Shown: positions 55,588-63,743 of the stretch, piece after piece
How positions within the stretch are numbered: position 1 is the first letter of the stretch
How the letters are laid out: every line of letters begins with the position of its first letter
Assembly (NCBI RefSeq): GCF_900105045.1
Contig: NZ_LT629739.1
Location: 3,844,001-3,908,000 of the forward strand
Direction of reading: 5' to 3'
DNA length: 64,000 nucleotides
From: Brevibacterium picturae
GTDB taxonomy: Bacteria; Actinomycetota; Actinomycetes; Actinomycetales; Brevibacteriaceae
Notes under the pieces: model-generated
Databases searched by the model: none
What the model was told of the DNA's origin: nothing
What the model saw: only the letters and a program-made list of their open reading frames with translations
Translations under genes and position numbers: made by a program

Positions 55588-55917
55588 TCACTCTGGGGCG
55601 AAGAGCTCCTTGGCCACGCCCATGGCGGCCATGCCCTTGGGCCAGCCGGCGTAGAAGGCGACGTGGGTGATGGCCTCGATGAGCTCGTCCTGGGTGAGGC
55701 CGTTCTCGATGGCGCGGCCGAGGTGGAAGCGCAGCTGGTCGGTGTCCTCACCGGTAGCGAGGACGGCCACGGTGATGAGGCTGCGGTCGCGAGCGGGTAG
55801 CTCGGTCCGGTTCCAGACGTCGGCGAAGAGCACGTCGTCGGTGAGGTCGGCGAGTTTGGGCGCGAAGTCGCCGAGCGTCTTCCTGCCGCCGCCGACCTGC
55901 TTGGGCTGGTCCGTCAT
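55588..55917 (-). CDS. Carboxymuconolactone decarboxylase family protein
   Basis: A 109-aa AhpD/CMD-type protein. The conserved helices are LPARDRSLITVAVLATG, GLTQDELIEAITHVAFYAG and GWPKGMAAMGVAKELF. The AhpD Cys-x-x-Cys is absent. ATG at 55917 has a GAGACC region upstream. It is 51 bases after the module B regulator gene on the same strand and probably follows it in a transcript. Confidence 0.85.
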   Translation of the reverse strand: MTDQPKQVGGGRKTLGDFAPKLADLTDDVLFADVWNRTELPARDRSLITVAVLATGEDTDQLRFHLGRAIENGLTQDELIEAITHVAFYAGWPKGMAAMGVAKELFAPE

Positions 55918-55968
55918 GGTGGTCTCTTTTCTCTTGTCGTGCTGCGATGCCGACGTCGTCGCCGGCAA

Positions 55969-56844
55969 TCAGGCCTCCGCGGAGACGTCCTTCGCTTCCG
56001 TGAACGCCGGTGCGGTCCAGCTGGCCAGGAGCTTCATGGCGTCGGCGGTGGGCGAGTCGGGCTCGACGGTGTAGACGAGCATGACCAGGCCGGGGTCGGT
56101 CGACAGCTCGAAGGACTCGTAGCCGAACTCGAGGTCGCCGACCTCGGCGTGGGTCAGCAGCTTGGCCCCGGCCCGGTAGCGGAACACGTCGTGCGAGGCC
56201 CACATGGTACGGAACTGATCGCTCTGGGTTGACAGGGTCCCGATGACCTCGATGAGCTCCTTGTCGTAGGGGTCCTGCGCGGTCGCAGCGTGGAGCAGGG
56301 CCACGACGTTGTGCGCGGCGTCGGCGTAGTCGCGGTGGAACCGCTTGGCCCGAGAGTCCAGGAACAGCCACTGCGCGTAGTTGTACTGGTCGTGTGATCC
56401 GTCGGCCGGCAGGGAGTGCAGGGCCCGTCCGATCCGGTTGAAGGCGAGGCGGTCCAGTCGCGCGTTCTGCACGAGCGCCGGTGTGTCGATCGAGTCCAGT
56501 ACGCTCTGGATGCCCGGTCTGACGATCGTGCGGTTCGAGCTCTTCTTCCGCGGCGATCGGCGCTGGGTGATCTGGACCAGATTGAACAGGTGGTCGCGCT
56601 CGTCGTCGTCGAGCTTGAGGGCGCGGGCGACGGCTTCGAGGACCTCGCGGGATGCTCCGGAGATCTTGCCGCGCTCGAGTCGGGCATAGTAGTCGGAGCT
56701 GACGCCGGCGAGGTGGGCGACCTCCTCGCGGCGCAGGCCGGGGACCCGACGGGAGCCGCTGTAGAGCGGCACGCCGGCCTCCTCGGGGCTGAGCCGGGCG
56801 CGCCGCGAGTTCAAGAAGCTGCTGATCTCGGCTCGGGAATCCAT
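55969..56844 (-). CDS. XRE regulator with MmyB-like ligand domain (module B)
   Basis: A 291-aa paralogue of the regulator at 48755-49684, with HTH RRVPGLRREEVAHLAGVS then DYYARLERGKISG and a C-terminal MmyB-like domain. ATG at 56844 is chosen because the HTH domain starts there. A perfect inverted repeat with CAGGACCTG arms lies upstream, suggesting autoregulation, and CAGGACCTG also occurs between the cupin and MFS genes of the module. Confidence 0.88.
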   Translation of the reverse strand: MDSRAEISSFLNSRRARLSPEEAGVPLYSGSRRVPGLRREEVAHLAGVSSDYYARLERGKISGASREVLEAVARALKLDDDERDHLFNLVQITQRRSPRKKSSNRTIVRPGIQSVLDSIDTPALVQNARLDRLAFNRIGRALHSLPADGSHDQYNYAQWLFLDSRAKRFHRDYADAAHNVVALLHAATAQDPYDKELIEVIGTLSTQSDQFRTMWASHDVFRYRAGAKLLTHAEVGDLEFGYESFELSTDPGLVMLVYTVEPDSPTADAMKLLASWTAPAFTEAKDVSAEA

Positions 56845-56893
56845 GTATTCAAGGCTACGCTGGGCTTCTCGATCCAGACAGGGTCCAGCGGAC

Positions 56894-56912
56894 CAGGACC
56901 TGGCAGGTCCTG
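56894..56912 (-). promoter_or_regulatory. Putative operator of the module B regulator
   Basis: CAGGACCTG-G-CAGGTCCTG is a perfect inverted repeat with a 1-base centre, 50 bases upstream of the regulator's ATG. The half-site CAGGACCTG recurs at 59872-59880 in the other divergent gap of the module. The rest of the 212-base gap shows no gene. Confidence 0.6.
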
Positions 56913-57056
56913 TTTCTGGCGCGCATTCGCGGGCAGCGCCCACGGATGCGCCTGGGGTGTCCGGGTCGCCGTAGCTCATGCAGTCCAGCGCTAAGCGGCT
57001 GATCTTCAAGCCGGTCGTGCCGCGGCGGTGCGTTCCATGGTGATCTCTGCTTACTG

Positions 57057-57854
57057 TCAGTTTTGGTCGAGCATGAAGTCGGCCATCAGTGCCTGGACCG
57101 CCTCGACCATGTCACTGCCGGTGGCGGTTCGGCATCCGGTGTCTCGTGCGGCCTGGATGAACGGGGTGGTGCCGTGACCGGCGATGACGTCGCCGACGAA
57201 CATCGACGCGTCGAGCAGCGAGGGGTCGATCGGCAGCGGGTCGCTGTCGGCCATGCCCAGCGGCGTGGCGTTGAAGACGAGGTCGAATCCGGTCGGGTCG
57301 CCGGGGCCGGCAGTGGCCTGTCCCGTGCCGAACCCGTCGAGCACTTCGATGAGTCCGCTGGCGCGGTCCTCGTCCTTGTCGTGGACGACGAGCTCCTTGA
57401 CGCCGGCCTCGAGCAGGGCGACGGCGATGGCGCTGCCCGCGCCGCCCGCGCCGACGAGCAGGGCTCGCGCGCCGTCGATGGTCGCGCCGCGGTCCTGCTG
57501 GGCTTTCACGAAGGCGAGGCCGTCGAGCATGTCGCCGTGCCAGGAGCCGTCAGGGCTGCGGCGGATGACGCTGACCACCTCGAGCAGCCGTGCCCGGTCC
57601 GAGCTGGTGGCGCAGTGGGCGAAGGCCGTGTGCTTGTGCGGCATCGTGACCAGGATCCCGTCGATGTTCCCCGTCGCGGTCAGGCCCGCCATCACCGGGT
57701 CGAGCGCGTCGTCGGGTACCTGCATCGGCACGCAGATCCCGTCGTGGCCCCGGTCGGCAAAGGTCTTCGTCAGCCACACCGGGGACTCGACGTACTTGAT
57801 GGGGTCCCCAATGATCGGGTACAGCCGGGAGGCTCCGGTCGGTGAAGGAGCCAT
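57057..57854 (-). CDS. Shikimate/quinate dehydrogenase-like enzyme
   Basis: A 265-aa AroE-family NADP-type dehydrogenase. Substrate-site motifs are TMPHK with catalytic Lys74, then GDMLDG; the cofactor loop is VGAGGAGSAIA (134-144); NATPLGM follows. ATG at 57854 is chosen because the conserved start MAPSPTGASRLYPIIGDP begins there. Its place in an accessory operon with a zinc dehydrogenase suggests a catabolic or specialised role rather than aromatic amino acid synthesis. Confidence 0.88.
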   Translation of the reverse strand: MAPSPTGASRLYPIIGDPIKYVESPVWLTKTFADRGHDGICVPMQVPDDALDPVMAGLTATGNIDGILVTMPHKHTAFAHCATSSDRARLLEVVSVIRRSPDGSWHGDMLDGLAFVKAQQDRGATIDGARALLVGAGGAGSAIAVALLEAGVKELVVHDKDEDRASGLIEVLDGFGTGQATAGPGDPTGFDLVFNATPLGMADSDPLPIDPSLLDASMFVGDVIAGHGTTPFIQAARDTGCRTATGSDMVEAVQALMADFMLDQN

Positions 57855-57885
57855 CGTCGTCTCGCTTTCGTCAGGGTTCACGGGA

Positions 57886-58269
57886 TCAGCGGCCGGTGCG
57901 CCGGGGAGTGACCCGGACGGTGGTTGAGCGCGGTCCATCGGCGACCACGGCCGCGACGTAGGGGCTGCCGCTGTATTTGTCGCGGTAGGCCTCGTCGACG
58001 ACGTCGAGCACGCCCGCGTCCGCAGGGGCGAAGGCGACCTCGTGCTCCGCGCCGGCGAGGCGAATGCGGCCCGCTTTCTGTGCGATCGCCGCCCGGTACC
58101 ACCTCGAGCCCGGCCCGTTGTAGGGCCGGATGTACAGGTTCCCGTCGGCAACGACCGACCAGATGAACGTCGGCGTGCCTGGCGTGGTCCCGTCCTCCCG
58201 ATACGGGGAGACGTGGAAGTCGTCGGCGGGCGCGAACGACTGCAGTTCGCTCTCGGTCCAGGTGCTCAT
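57886..58269 (-). CDS. DUF2255 family protein
   Basis: A 127-aa protein of the DUF2255 family (nitroreductase-like split-barrel style). Typical parts are SPYREDGTTPGTPTFIWSVV, LYIRPYNGPGSRWYRA and AGRIRLAGAEHEVAF. ATG at 58269 has AAGGAG about 9 bases upstream. It lies between the zinc dehydrogenase and the AroE-like gene on the same strand with short gaps, so the four are probably one transcript. The biochemical role is unknown. Confidence 0.85.
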   Translation of the reverse strand: MSTWTESELQSFAPADDFHVSPYREDGTTPGTPTFIWSVVADGNLYIRPYNGPGSRWYRAAIAQKAGRIRLAGAEHEVAFAPADAGVLDVVDEAYRDKYSGSPYVAAVVADGPRSTTVRVTPRRTGR

Positions 58270-58295
58270 GGAGTTGTTCTCCTTCTCTGGTTGGT

Positions 58296-59318
58296 TCATG
58301 GTCGCAGCAGCGCCTTGATCGCGCGGCGCTCGTCCATCGCCTTGAAGCCCTCGGCGGCGTCCTCGAGTGGGAGATCGAGGTCGAAGACCTTGCCCGGGTC
58401 GATCTCGCGCTTCCAGATAAGGTCGATCAGCTCGGGCAGGAAGCGGCGGACCGGGGCGGGACCGCCAGTGAGGTGGACGAGGGCGAAGAACAGCTCGTCG
58501 CCGGGCAGGGCGACGTCGTGGGAGACGCCGACGTAGCCGACGTGCCCGCCGGGGCGCGTGGAGCGGATGGCCTGCATCATCGACTCCTGCGTGCCGACCG
58601 CCTCGATCACGCTGTGCGCGCCGAGCCCGTCGGTGAGCTCCTTGATCCTCGCAACGCCGGCGTCGCCGCGCTCTTCGACGATGTCGCTCGCGCCGAACTC
58701 CCGGGCCAGCCTCTGTCGGTCCTCGTGGCGGGACATGGCGATGATGCGCTCCGCGCCCAGCTGCTTCGCGGCCAGGACCGCCATCAGGCCGACCGCGCCG
58801 TCGCCGACCACGGCGACCGTCTTGCCCGGGCCCGCCTCGGCGGCGACGGCGGCGAACCAGCCGGTGCCCAGCACATCGGAGGCCGCCAGCAGGGACGGGA
58901 TCAGGTCCTCGTCAGGTTGGCCGGGTGTGGCGACCAGGGTGCCGTCGGCGAGCGGCACCCGCAGGCGCTCGGCCTGTGCGCCGAGGGTGCCCATCAGCAC
59001 CGCGTGGACGCAGCGGGACTGGTAGCCGGCCCGGCAGATCTCGCAGGTGTTGTCCGAGGCCCAGAACGAGCCGACGACGAAGTCGCCGATCTTCACGTTC
59101 TTCACATCCGCGCCGATCTGCTCGACGACGCCGACGTACTCGTGGCCCATCGGCGTCGGGCCGTTCACGGGCTCGACCCCGCGGTAGGGGTGCAGGTCCG
59201 AGCCGCACACGCAGGCGGCGACGACCTTGATGACTGCGTCGGTAGGTTCCTCGATGACCGGCTCGTCCCGGTCGACCACCCGGACGTCGCCGGGTGCGTG
59301 CATCATTGCTCCGCGCAT
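58296..59318 (-). CDS. Zinc-dependent alcohol dehydrogenase (module B)
   Basis: A 340-aa medium-chain dehydrogenase, paralogous to the one at 51100. Catalytic-zinc region CVCGSDLHPYRG and GHEYVGVVEQIG; Rossmann loop GDGAVGLMAVL; partial structural-zinc motif CEICRAGYQSRC. It is 37 bases downstream of the cupin gene and 26 bases upstream of the DUF2255 start, so it belongs to the minus-strand operon of module B. Confidence 0.92.
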   Translation of the reverse strand: MRGAMMHAPGDVRVVDRDEPVIEEPTDAVIKVVAACVCGSDLHPYRGVEPVNGPTPMGHEYVGVVEQIGADVKNVKIGDFVVGSFWASDNTCEICRAGYQSRCVHAVLMGTLGAQAERLRVPLADGTLVATPGQPDEDLIPSLLAASDVLGTGWFAAVAAEAGPGKTVAVVGDGAVGLMAVLAAKQLGAERIIAMSRHEDRQRLAREFGASDIVEERGDAGVARIKELTDGLGAHSVIEAVGTQESMMQAIRSTRPGGHVGYVGVSHDVALPGDELFFALVHLTGGPAPVRRFLPELIDLIWKREIDPGKVFDLDLPLEDAAEGFKAMDERRAIKALLRP

Positions 59319-59355
59319 GGCGAAGCCTCCTCTCGTCCAGCGTTCGTGGTGCCGC

Positions 59356-59757
59356 TCAGGGGCGGCGGGAGGCGTCGTCGGCGACGTGCTCGAGCCAGGT
59401 GGTGGTCGTGGCCGGGTCCTCGCCGTTCTCGGTGATCGCCAGGTGCTCCATAAAGTTCTCCGGCGTCGCCCCGTGCCAGTGCTCCTCGCCGGGCGGCGTG
59501 TACACCGTCTGCCCGGGTTGGACGTCGAGCACGGTGCCGTCGCGTTGGCCCAGGAGAGCCACGCCGGCGATTACGTGCAAAGTCTGGCCGCGCTCGTGGG
59601 AGTGCCACGCGGTCCGGGCACCCGGCGCGAACCGGACCCGCCCAACGACCGCCTGCTGGCCGGCCTCCTGCGGGGCCGCGACCACGTCCAGCCACACGTC
59701 GCCGGTGAACTGCTCCGGCGGATTCTTAACCGTCGCCGGCTTCGGAAGTATCTCCAT
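59356..59757 (-). CDS. Cupin-domain protein
   Basis: A 133-aa single-cupin protein. The two metal-binding motifs are visible: HSHERGQTLHVIAG and EEHWHGATPENFMEH. Small cupins of this type are often paired with AhpD/CMD proteins and dehydrogenases and may be isomerases, dioxygenases or (R)-mandelonitrile lyase-like. ATG at 59757 has GAGGAG upstream. It is the first gene of the minus-strand operon and is divergent from the MFS gene. Confidence 0.88.
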   Translation of the reverse strand: MEILPKPATVKNPPEQFTGDVWLDVVAAPQEAGQQAVVGRVRFAPGARTAWHSHERGQTLHVIAGVALLGQRDGTVLDVQPGQTVYTPPGEEHWHGATPENFMEHLAITENGEDPATTTTWLEHVADDASRRP

Positions 59758-59871
59758 CGTTCTCGTCTCCTCTCGATGAGCGGCCGTGCGCGCGTCGACG
59801 CCCGATCGATCAGGGGACACGCGCTCTGAGAAGCCGCGTCTTCGACGCTACGCCGACGCCCGGGGCTGAGA

Positions 59872-59880
59872 CAGGACCTG
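59872..59880. promoter_or_regulatory. CAGGACCTG half-site between cupin and MFS genes
   Basis: A-CAGG-A-CCTG-T at 59871-59881 is an 11-base near-palindrome sharing CAGGACCTG with the perfect repeat at 56894-56912. Located in the 254-base divergent gap, it could let the module B regulator control both the cupin operon and the exporter. Confidence 0.55.
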
Positions 59881-60011
59881 TCAGACCATGGTTCATCCGG
59901 TCCTTCCGCGCGCTGGTGAGACGAGGGATCGTCGAAGAGTCCACCGCCAGGCCTGCGCCGTCGTGCTGCCGCGGTGCGGAACACCGATCCAATGAAAGAA
60001 GACGCCCTCGC

Positions 60012-61217
60012 ATGACCCATTCCACCGACACCGCAGCGCCCGGCCGCACCCGGCTGCCGTTCGTCGTGCCCCTGCTCACCCTCGGCACCTTCCTGATGAT
60101 CACCACCGAGTACATCGTCGCCGGCCTCCTCCAGGAGATCGCCGCCGACCTGCACGTGAGCATCGCTCAGGTCGGCCTGCTCATCACCGCCTTCGCCGTA
60201 GGAATGATCGTCGGCTCGCCGGCGATGGCGCTTGCCACCCTGCGGCTGCCGCCGCGTGCCACCCTCGTGCTCGCGCTGGTCGTCTTCGCCATCGGGCACG
60301 TCGTCGCCGCTCTCAGCAGCGACTTCACCGTGGTCCTGATCTCCCGCGTGGTCACGGCGCTGGCCGCCGGCGCGTTCTGGGCCGTGGCGGCGGTGGTCGC
60401 GACCACCGCCGCCGGACCGGAGCGCTGCACGCGCGCTCTGGGCGTGATGATGAGCGGTGTCGGCCTTGCCACCGTCGCAGGCGTCCCCCTGGGCACGTTC
60501 GCCGGGCAGCTGCTCGGTTGGCGCGGCACCTTCTGGGCTCTGGCCGTCCTCGCCCTCCTGGCCGCTCCCGTGATCGCGAAGTTCACCCCGCACGACGCCG
60601 ACCGCGCCATCCCGTCGATCCGCCGCGAGCTGTGCGCCGTGGCGACCGGGCGCATGCTGGTCCTCGTCATCGCGACGGTACTGGCCACCGGCGGGTACAT
60701 GACCGCGTTCAGCTACCTCTCACCGCTGGCCACCGAGCGCGCAGGGATTCCCGAATGGGCGGTGCCACTGGTGTTCGTCGCGTTCGGCGTCGGCGCGGTC
60801 ATCGGCACCAACCTCGCCGGCCGCTTCGCCGACCGGCGGCCCCTGACCACGTTCATCGCGGCGACGTCAGGGACGATCCTGCTGATGACCCTGCTCATCC
60901 CGCTGTCAACGGTCCCCACCGCCTTGTTCGCGCTGATGCTCCTCCTGGGTGTCGCGGGCATGGGCATCCCGCCCGTCGGCACCGGCCTTGCCGTGCGCTT
61001 CGCCGCGGCCGCGCCCACCCTCGCCGCAGCCCTCGCCGTGTCCGCGTTCAACGGCGGCACCGCCCTGGGTACGTGGACCGGATCGATCGCCCTCGAGTCC
61101 TCGCTCGGCCTCCTCGGGCCCCTCACGATCGCGATCGCCATGGCGGTCCTCGGCCTGGTCACGCTGGTGATCATGGCCGCACTGCGCTTGACGACGGAGC
61201 ACAGGCGCGTCGGCTGA
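60012..61217 (+). CDS. MFS exporter, DHA1 type (module B)
   Basis: A 401-aa twelve-segment transporter, paralogous to the exporter at 49821 (shared TLGTFLMITTEYIVAGLLQE and GWRGTFWALAVL). ATG at 60012 begins MTHSTDTAAPGRT, just before the first membrane segment; the in-frame upstream start at 59916 would add 32 Arg/Pro-rich residues. The gene is divergent from the cupin operon and probably shares its operator. Confidence 0.88.
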   Translation: MTHSTDTAAPGRTRLPFVVPLLTLGTFLMITTEYIVAGLLQEIAADLHVSIAQVGLLITAFAVGMIVGSPAMALATLRLPPRATLVLALVVFAIGHVVAALSSDFTVVLISRVVTALAAGAFWAVAAVVATTAAGPERCTRALGVMMSGVGLATVAGVPLGTFAGQLLGWRGTFWALAVLALLAAPVIAKFTPHDADRAIPSIRRELCAVATGRMLVLVIATVLATGGYMTAFSYLSPLATERAGIPEWAVPLVFVAFGVGAVIGTNLAGRFADRRPLTTFIAATSGTILLMTLLIPLSTVPTALFALMLLLGVAGMGIPPVGTGLAVRFAAAAPTLAAALAVSAFNGGTALGTWTGSIALESSLGLLGPLTIAIAMAVLGLVTLVIMAALRLTTEHRRVG

Positions 61218-61240
61218 TGCACCGACGTCGGCGTCTCGGA

Positions 61241-61284
61241 GACATCACCTCGACGAGACGGAGCCCGGCCGCCGAGGTGATGTC
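61241..61284 (+). terminator. Hairpin after the module B MFS gene
   Basis: GACATCACCTCG (61241-61252) pairs perfectly with CGAGGTGATGTC (61273-61284) over a 20-nt loop, 24 bases after the MFS stop. No T-run follows. It is the likely end of the MFS transcript. Confidence 0.6.
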
Positions 61285-61715
61285 GGTGGTCGGGTCTCAG
61301 AAGTCAATCTCGAGTTCTCGTCGCGCGAGGCGGGCCTTTCGAGACGTCGGGCCCGCTGCTACGGGCGCTCGACGGGATAGGCCTCGTCGAGCCGCTCCAC
61401 GTCGGCGCTGCCCGGTCCGGCAGCCAGGGATGCGGCGGTCTCGCGCCACGACGTGAGCTCGGCGGTCGCGCGGGCCGGGTTCCCTGTCGAGAGCGCCGCC
61501 CGCGCCGCCTCCGTGAGGTCTCGCGCGCAGGACTCCTGATCGGTCGGCGATAGCGCGAGCGTCCAGTGGAGGGGCAGCGATCTCGAATACCGCAACCGAA
61601 GCATGTGAAACGGAGATGTATCGCGGCTGCAGGGTAGTCATTCACGCCTTCCGACATACCTCTGACCAGGAGGTTTGCTCCGCAAGCAGAGGCATTCAAC
61701 TACCGCACACTTCAG
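61285..61715. other. Right end of island B without an intact gene
   Basis: The minus strand at 61359-61604 reads an Ala/Arg/Glu-rich helical tail (DLTEAARAALSTGNPARA and AELTSWRETAASLAAG) of a kind seen at the C-termini of small antitoxin-like proteins, but no start with a ribosome site or family can be fixed. It may be a truncated gene cut by the island end. The CTCTGACCAGG element near 61663 also precedes att copy 2. Confidence 0.45.
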
Positions 61716-61757
61716 CGAAGCATGTCTCAGTACGTGCTTCGGCAACTTGCCGGTAGT
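61716..61757 (+). repeat. Attachment site copy 3 (right end of island B)
   Basis: 42 bases are identical to 45834-45875. After the shared core the sequence reads AAGTGA, which in the acn frame gives [10 protein letters not shown] and a stop, so this may be the original chromosomal acn end. About 10 bases further GCTCGAATA is shared with the right flank of copy 2. Confidence 0.85.
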
Positions 61758-61836
61758 AAGTGATTTGCTCGAATATGAGGCTGTCTGGCCGCTGAGAATT
61801 AGGCTGCGGTCCTGGTTTTAGCTTCTCGCGCACATG

Positions 61837-61877
61837 CGCCCGTCACGTTATTTCGTGGCGGGCGTTAGTGTTTTTTT
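61837..61877 (+). terminator. Hairpin with long T-run right of the island
   Basis: GCCCGTCACG pairs with CGTGGCGGGC (one wobble) around TTATTT, followed by TTAGTGTTTTTTT. On the plus strand this is a strong rho-independent terminator. In the original chromosome it may have been the acn terminator, since it lies 80-120 bases after the reconstructed acn end. Confidence 0.7.
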
Positions 61878-62090
61878 GGGTGGGCCGGTTCGATCATGAC
61901 GTTCCTTTGTCAGGGTCGCTACCCGCAGAATTGCAACGATCCGATCGACTTGCGCCAATGTCAGCGCTGGCGCGCCTTTGGCCTTGATTGCTCCTGCTCG
62001 GCGGAGGCTTTCTAGGGCATAGACAGGCACCGATAGGGTCGGCTTGAGCTTCCGCGAAGAGCGTTCGTTTCCGATGGGTGGTGAGGCCAT
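61848..62090 (-). CDS. Possible small protein or gene remnant
   Basis: An 80-aa frame starting MASPPIGNERSSRKLKP with a helical middle (VPVYALESLRRAGAIKAKG then APALTLAQVDRIVAIL). It overlaps the hairpin at 61837-61877 and has no convincing ribosome site. No family is recognised; it may be a remnant of a longer gene. Confidence 0.3.
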   Translation of the reverse strand: MASPPIGNERSSRKLKPTLSVPVYALESLRRAGAIKAKGAPALTLAQVDRIVAILRVATLTKERHDRTGPPKKTLTPATK

Positions 62091-62523
62091 GCTCGTTGAA
62101 TTCCGAGGCCGGGGTAATACTTGTTTTGAAGCTCGGGCAGAATCGCGCGGAGGCACTCCGCGTCGTAGTCGTAGCTACGGCTACGGCTCCGACAATTCGG
62201 CGGCCCGGAGTCAAGTCGTCAAGACAGTCTTGTCAAGCTCCGTGCCGGCATCCTTGAGTGCCGCCAGTGCATAATCGCCGGTCGAAGCCCCTGCATGCAG
62301 GTGGACGCATGCACCCTAAGTGCCGCAACGATGGAACGCTAGGAAGTCGGACACGAGCTTGCCGGAGGATCGCATGGTGGCGGACGTCGCGCCGATCGTG
62401 CGAAGGTACGCGGTAGCAGGCTGCGCTATCTCGTCCGCATGCTTCGCAAGGTTCTCTTCGTCGGCGATGCGAGCTAGGGCAAGTCTCCTTTATTCGAGGC
62501 TGTAGGGCTGGCACTGTGGACGG
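62091..62523. other. Stretch without a supported gene
   Basis: About 430 bases with mixed short frames only. It contains a GTAGTCGTAGCTACGGCTACGG-like palindromic run near 62163-62185 built on GTAGCTAC. Nothing else is recognised. Confidence 0.4.
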
Positions 62524-62655
62524 GTGACTACGCACGACCGCCATCAAGTCTTCATGGACGAGCAGTGGGAGAAAGTCGAACCGTTGTTCGTCGGTGAAGA
62601 CGTGGCGTCGTTGGTCTGTAGTCACTCATTCAGCGTGTCAGTTCAGAACTCTTGA
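62524..62655 (+). pseudogene. N-terminal fragment of an IS5-like transposase
   Basis: The frame VTTHDRHQVFMDEQWEKVEP then LFVGEDVASLV matches the D-EQW-E-L start of IS5-family transposases, then runs into unrelated sequence and TGA at 62653-62655. Only 43 residues remain, with no terminal repeats seen. It marks another mobile-element scar right of the islands. The 62656-62800 stretch shows no gene. Confidence 0.5.
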
Positions 62656-62800
62656 ATAAGGGAGACATGCCCTAGTTTGGGTGCCTGTTTCCCGCGCTCA
62701 TAGCCCCATACTTTCGTGGAAAGTTGCTGGGTATGCTCCTGGCTGCAGAATCCGACCTGTGCGACCAGAGATAAACCTGCCCCGCGAAGTTCCGATGGAC

Positions 62801-63397
62801 TTAGCCCGTTGAGCTATCGTCCTGCCAACCTTGCAACGCAGACACATAAGCACCTTGGAGCAAGGTCAGAACCGATGGCATTGGCAGACCTTGCTTATTG
62901 AGATCCAGAAGCTCTCGTGGGTCGAACATCATGTTAAATAGGAAGAGGGCATTCTCCAAGTGCTCGTCGCGTATGCAGTGTGCCTTCATCACACGTCGAA
63001 GTGGTCGCTCCCAAGCTTCTCGGACCACTTGCATGGTCTCATCCCCCGAGCGCAAACGCTCTAAGAACCCGCGTCGAGAGCGCAGCTGCACAAGGCCCGG
63101 ACCATAGATTTCCACGACCCTGCCCCACTCGCCGAGAACGTCGTTGAAGAGCGCGGTGCCGGGTGTGTTGCAGTCGTGCGAAAAATCGCGTACTTGGGAG
63201 ACGACTTCGGTGAGGTATCTTCCGAGAAGAGCCTCTGTCGAAGGATAGTAGCGATAAACGGTCGGTGCAGAAAGCCCAGCACGCTCAGCGACGGCGGGAA
63301 TAGTAACGCCTTCGGGGTCGACCCTCATGATCTCCCCAGCAGCCTGCAGAATCGCGCGGTTATTTCTGACGACGTCCTTGCGTTGGACTTGCAGCAT
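62801..63397 (-). CDS. TetR-family transcriptional regulator
   Basis: A 198-aa TetR repressor. The HTH lies at about residues 31-60 (VTIPAVAERAGLSAPTVYRY). The C-terminal ligand domain is helical (LENALFLFNMMFDPRELL). It is divergent from the pxpA gene with a 346-base gap, the usual place for a local regulator of that operon. Confidence 0.88.
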   Translation of the reverse strand: MLQVQRKDVVRNNRAILQAAGEIMRVDPEGVTIPAVAERAGLSAPTVYRYYPSTEALLGRYLTEVVSQVRDFSHDCNTPGTALFNDVLGEWGRVVEIYGPGLVQLRSRRGFLERLRSGDETMQVVREAWERPLRRVMKAHCIRDEHLENALFLFNMMFDPRELLDLNKQGLPMPSVLTLLQGAYVSALQGWQDDSSTG

Positions 63398-63743
63398 TCA
63401 CGCCCCCTCTGTTTCTTTTCATGGTACCCATTCGCCGCCATTTTCGCATGAAACACAAAAGTGCTCCTAGTTTTTCGCAAGCCCTGTCGACTCTGATCTG
63501 CCTTGGGATGTGGTCCGTCGCCCGACCGGCACAAAGAAGACGGGCAATTCAATCCAGCGACTGTGACGATTTGAGTCATTGCTGAGCTGGACGGTACTTC
63601 GCTCGTATGGAGATAAAGTGCGACTGGTGTTGCATTTTATTGTTGGTGTGACTAGCGTATTGGAAAAGCGACACGTGACGCGCATCACTCCCTTCGCCGT
63701 GAGCCAACGAACGCGAGGGAGCGCTATTCGAAGGGTGAGCCCA
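63398..63743. other. Divergent promoter region between tetR and pxpA
   Basis: 346 bases with no gene. It is AT-richer than neighbours around 63600-63660 (TTGCATTTTATTG), where promoters for both directions probably lie. No clear TetR operator palindrome was found by eye. Confidence 0.5.

Larger units (their letters stand above)
45876..61757. mobile_element. Genomic island B (between att copies 2 and 3)
   Basis: About 15.9 kb lie between the two 42-base repeats. It carries an Abi/HEPN fusion, gene fragments, two paralogous XRE-MFS-dehydrogenase modules and several decaying redox genes. No integrase is visible. Because copies 2 and 3 are more alike than either is to copy 1, this island probably used a related attP. 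Confidence 0.7.

Noticed and set aside
61297-61641. Intact antitoxin gene at the right end of island B
   Set aside because: The helical tail is suggestive, but no start, ribosome site or partner toxin could be fixed; kept only as a possible remnant.
39363-61715. CRISPR array or cas genes in the islands
   Set aside because: No regularly spaced repeats and no Cas motifs were seen.
62233-62625. A 130-aa minus-strand gene overlapping the IS5-like fragment
   Set aside because: Cys/Arg/His-rich and without a family; the plus-strand reading gives the recognisable transposase start.
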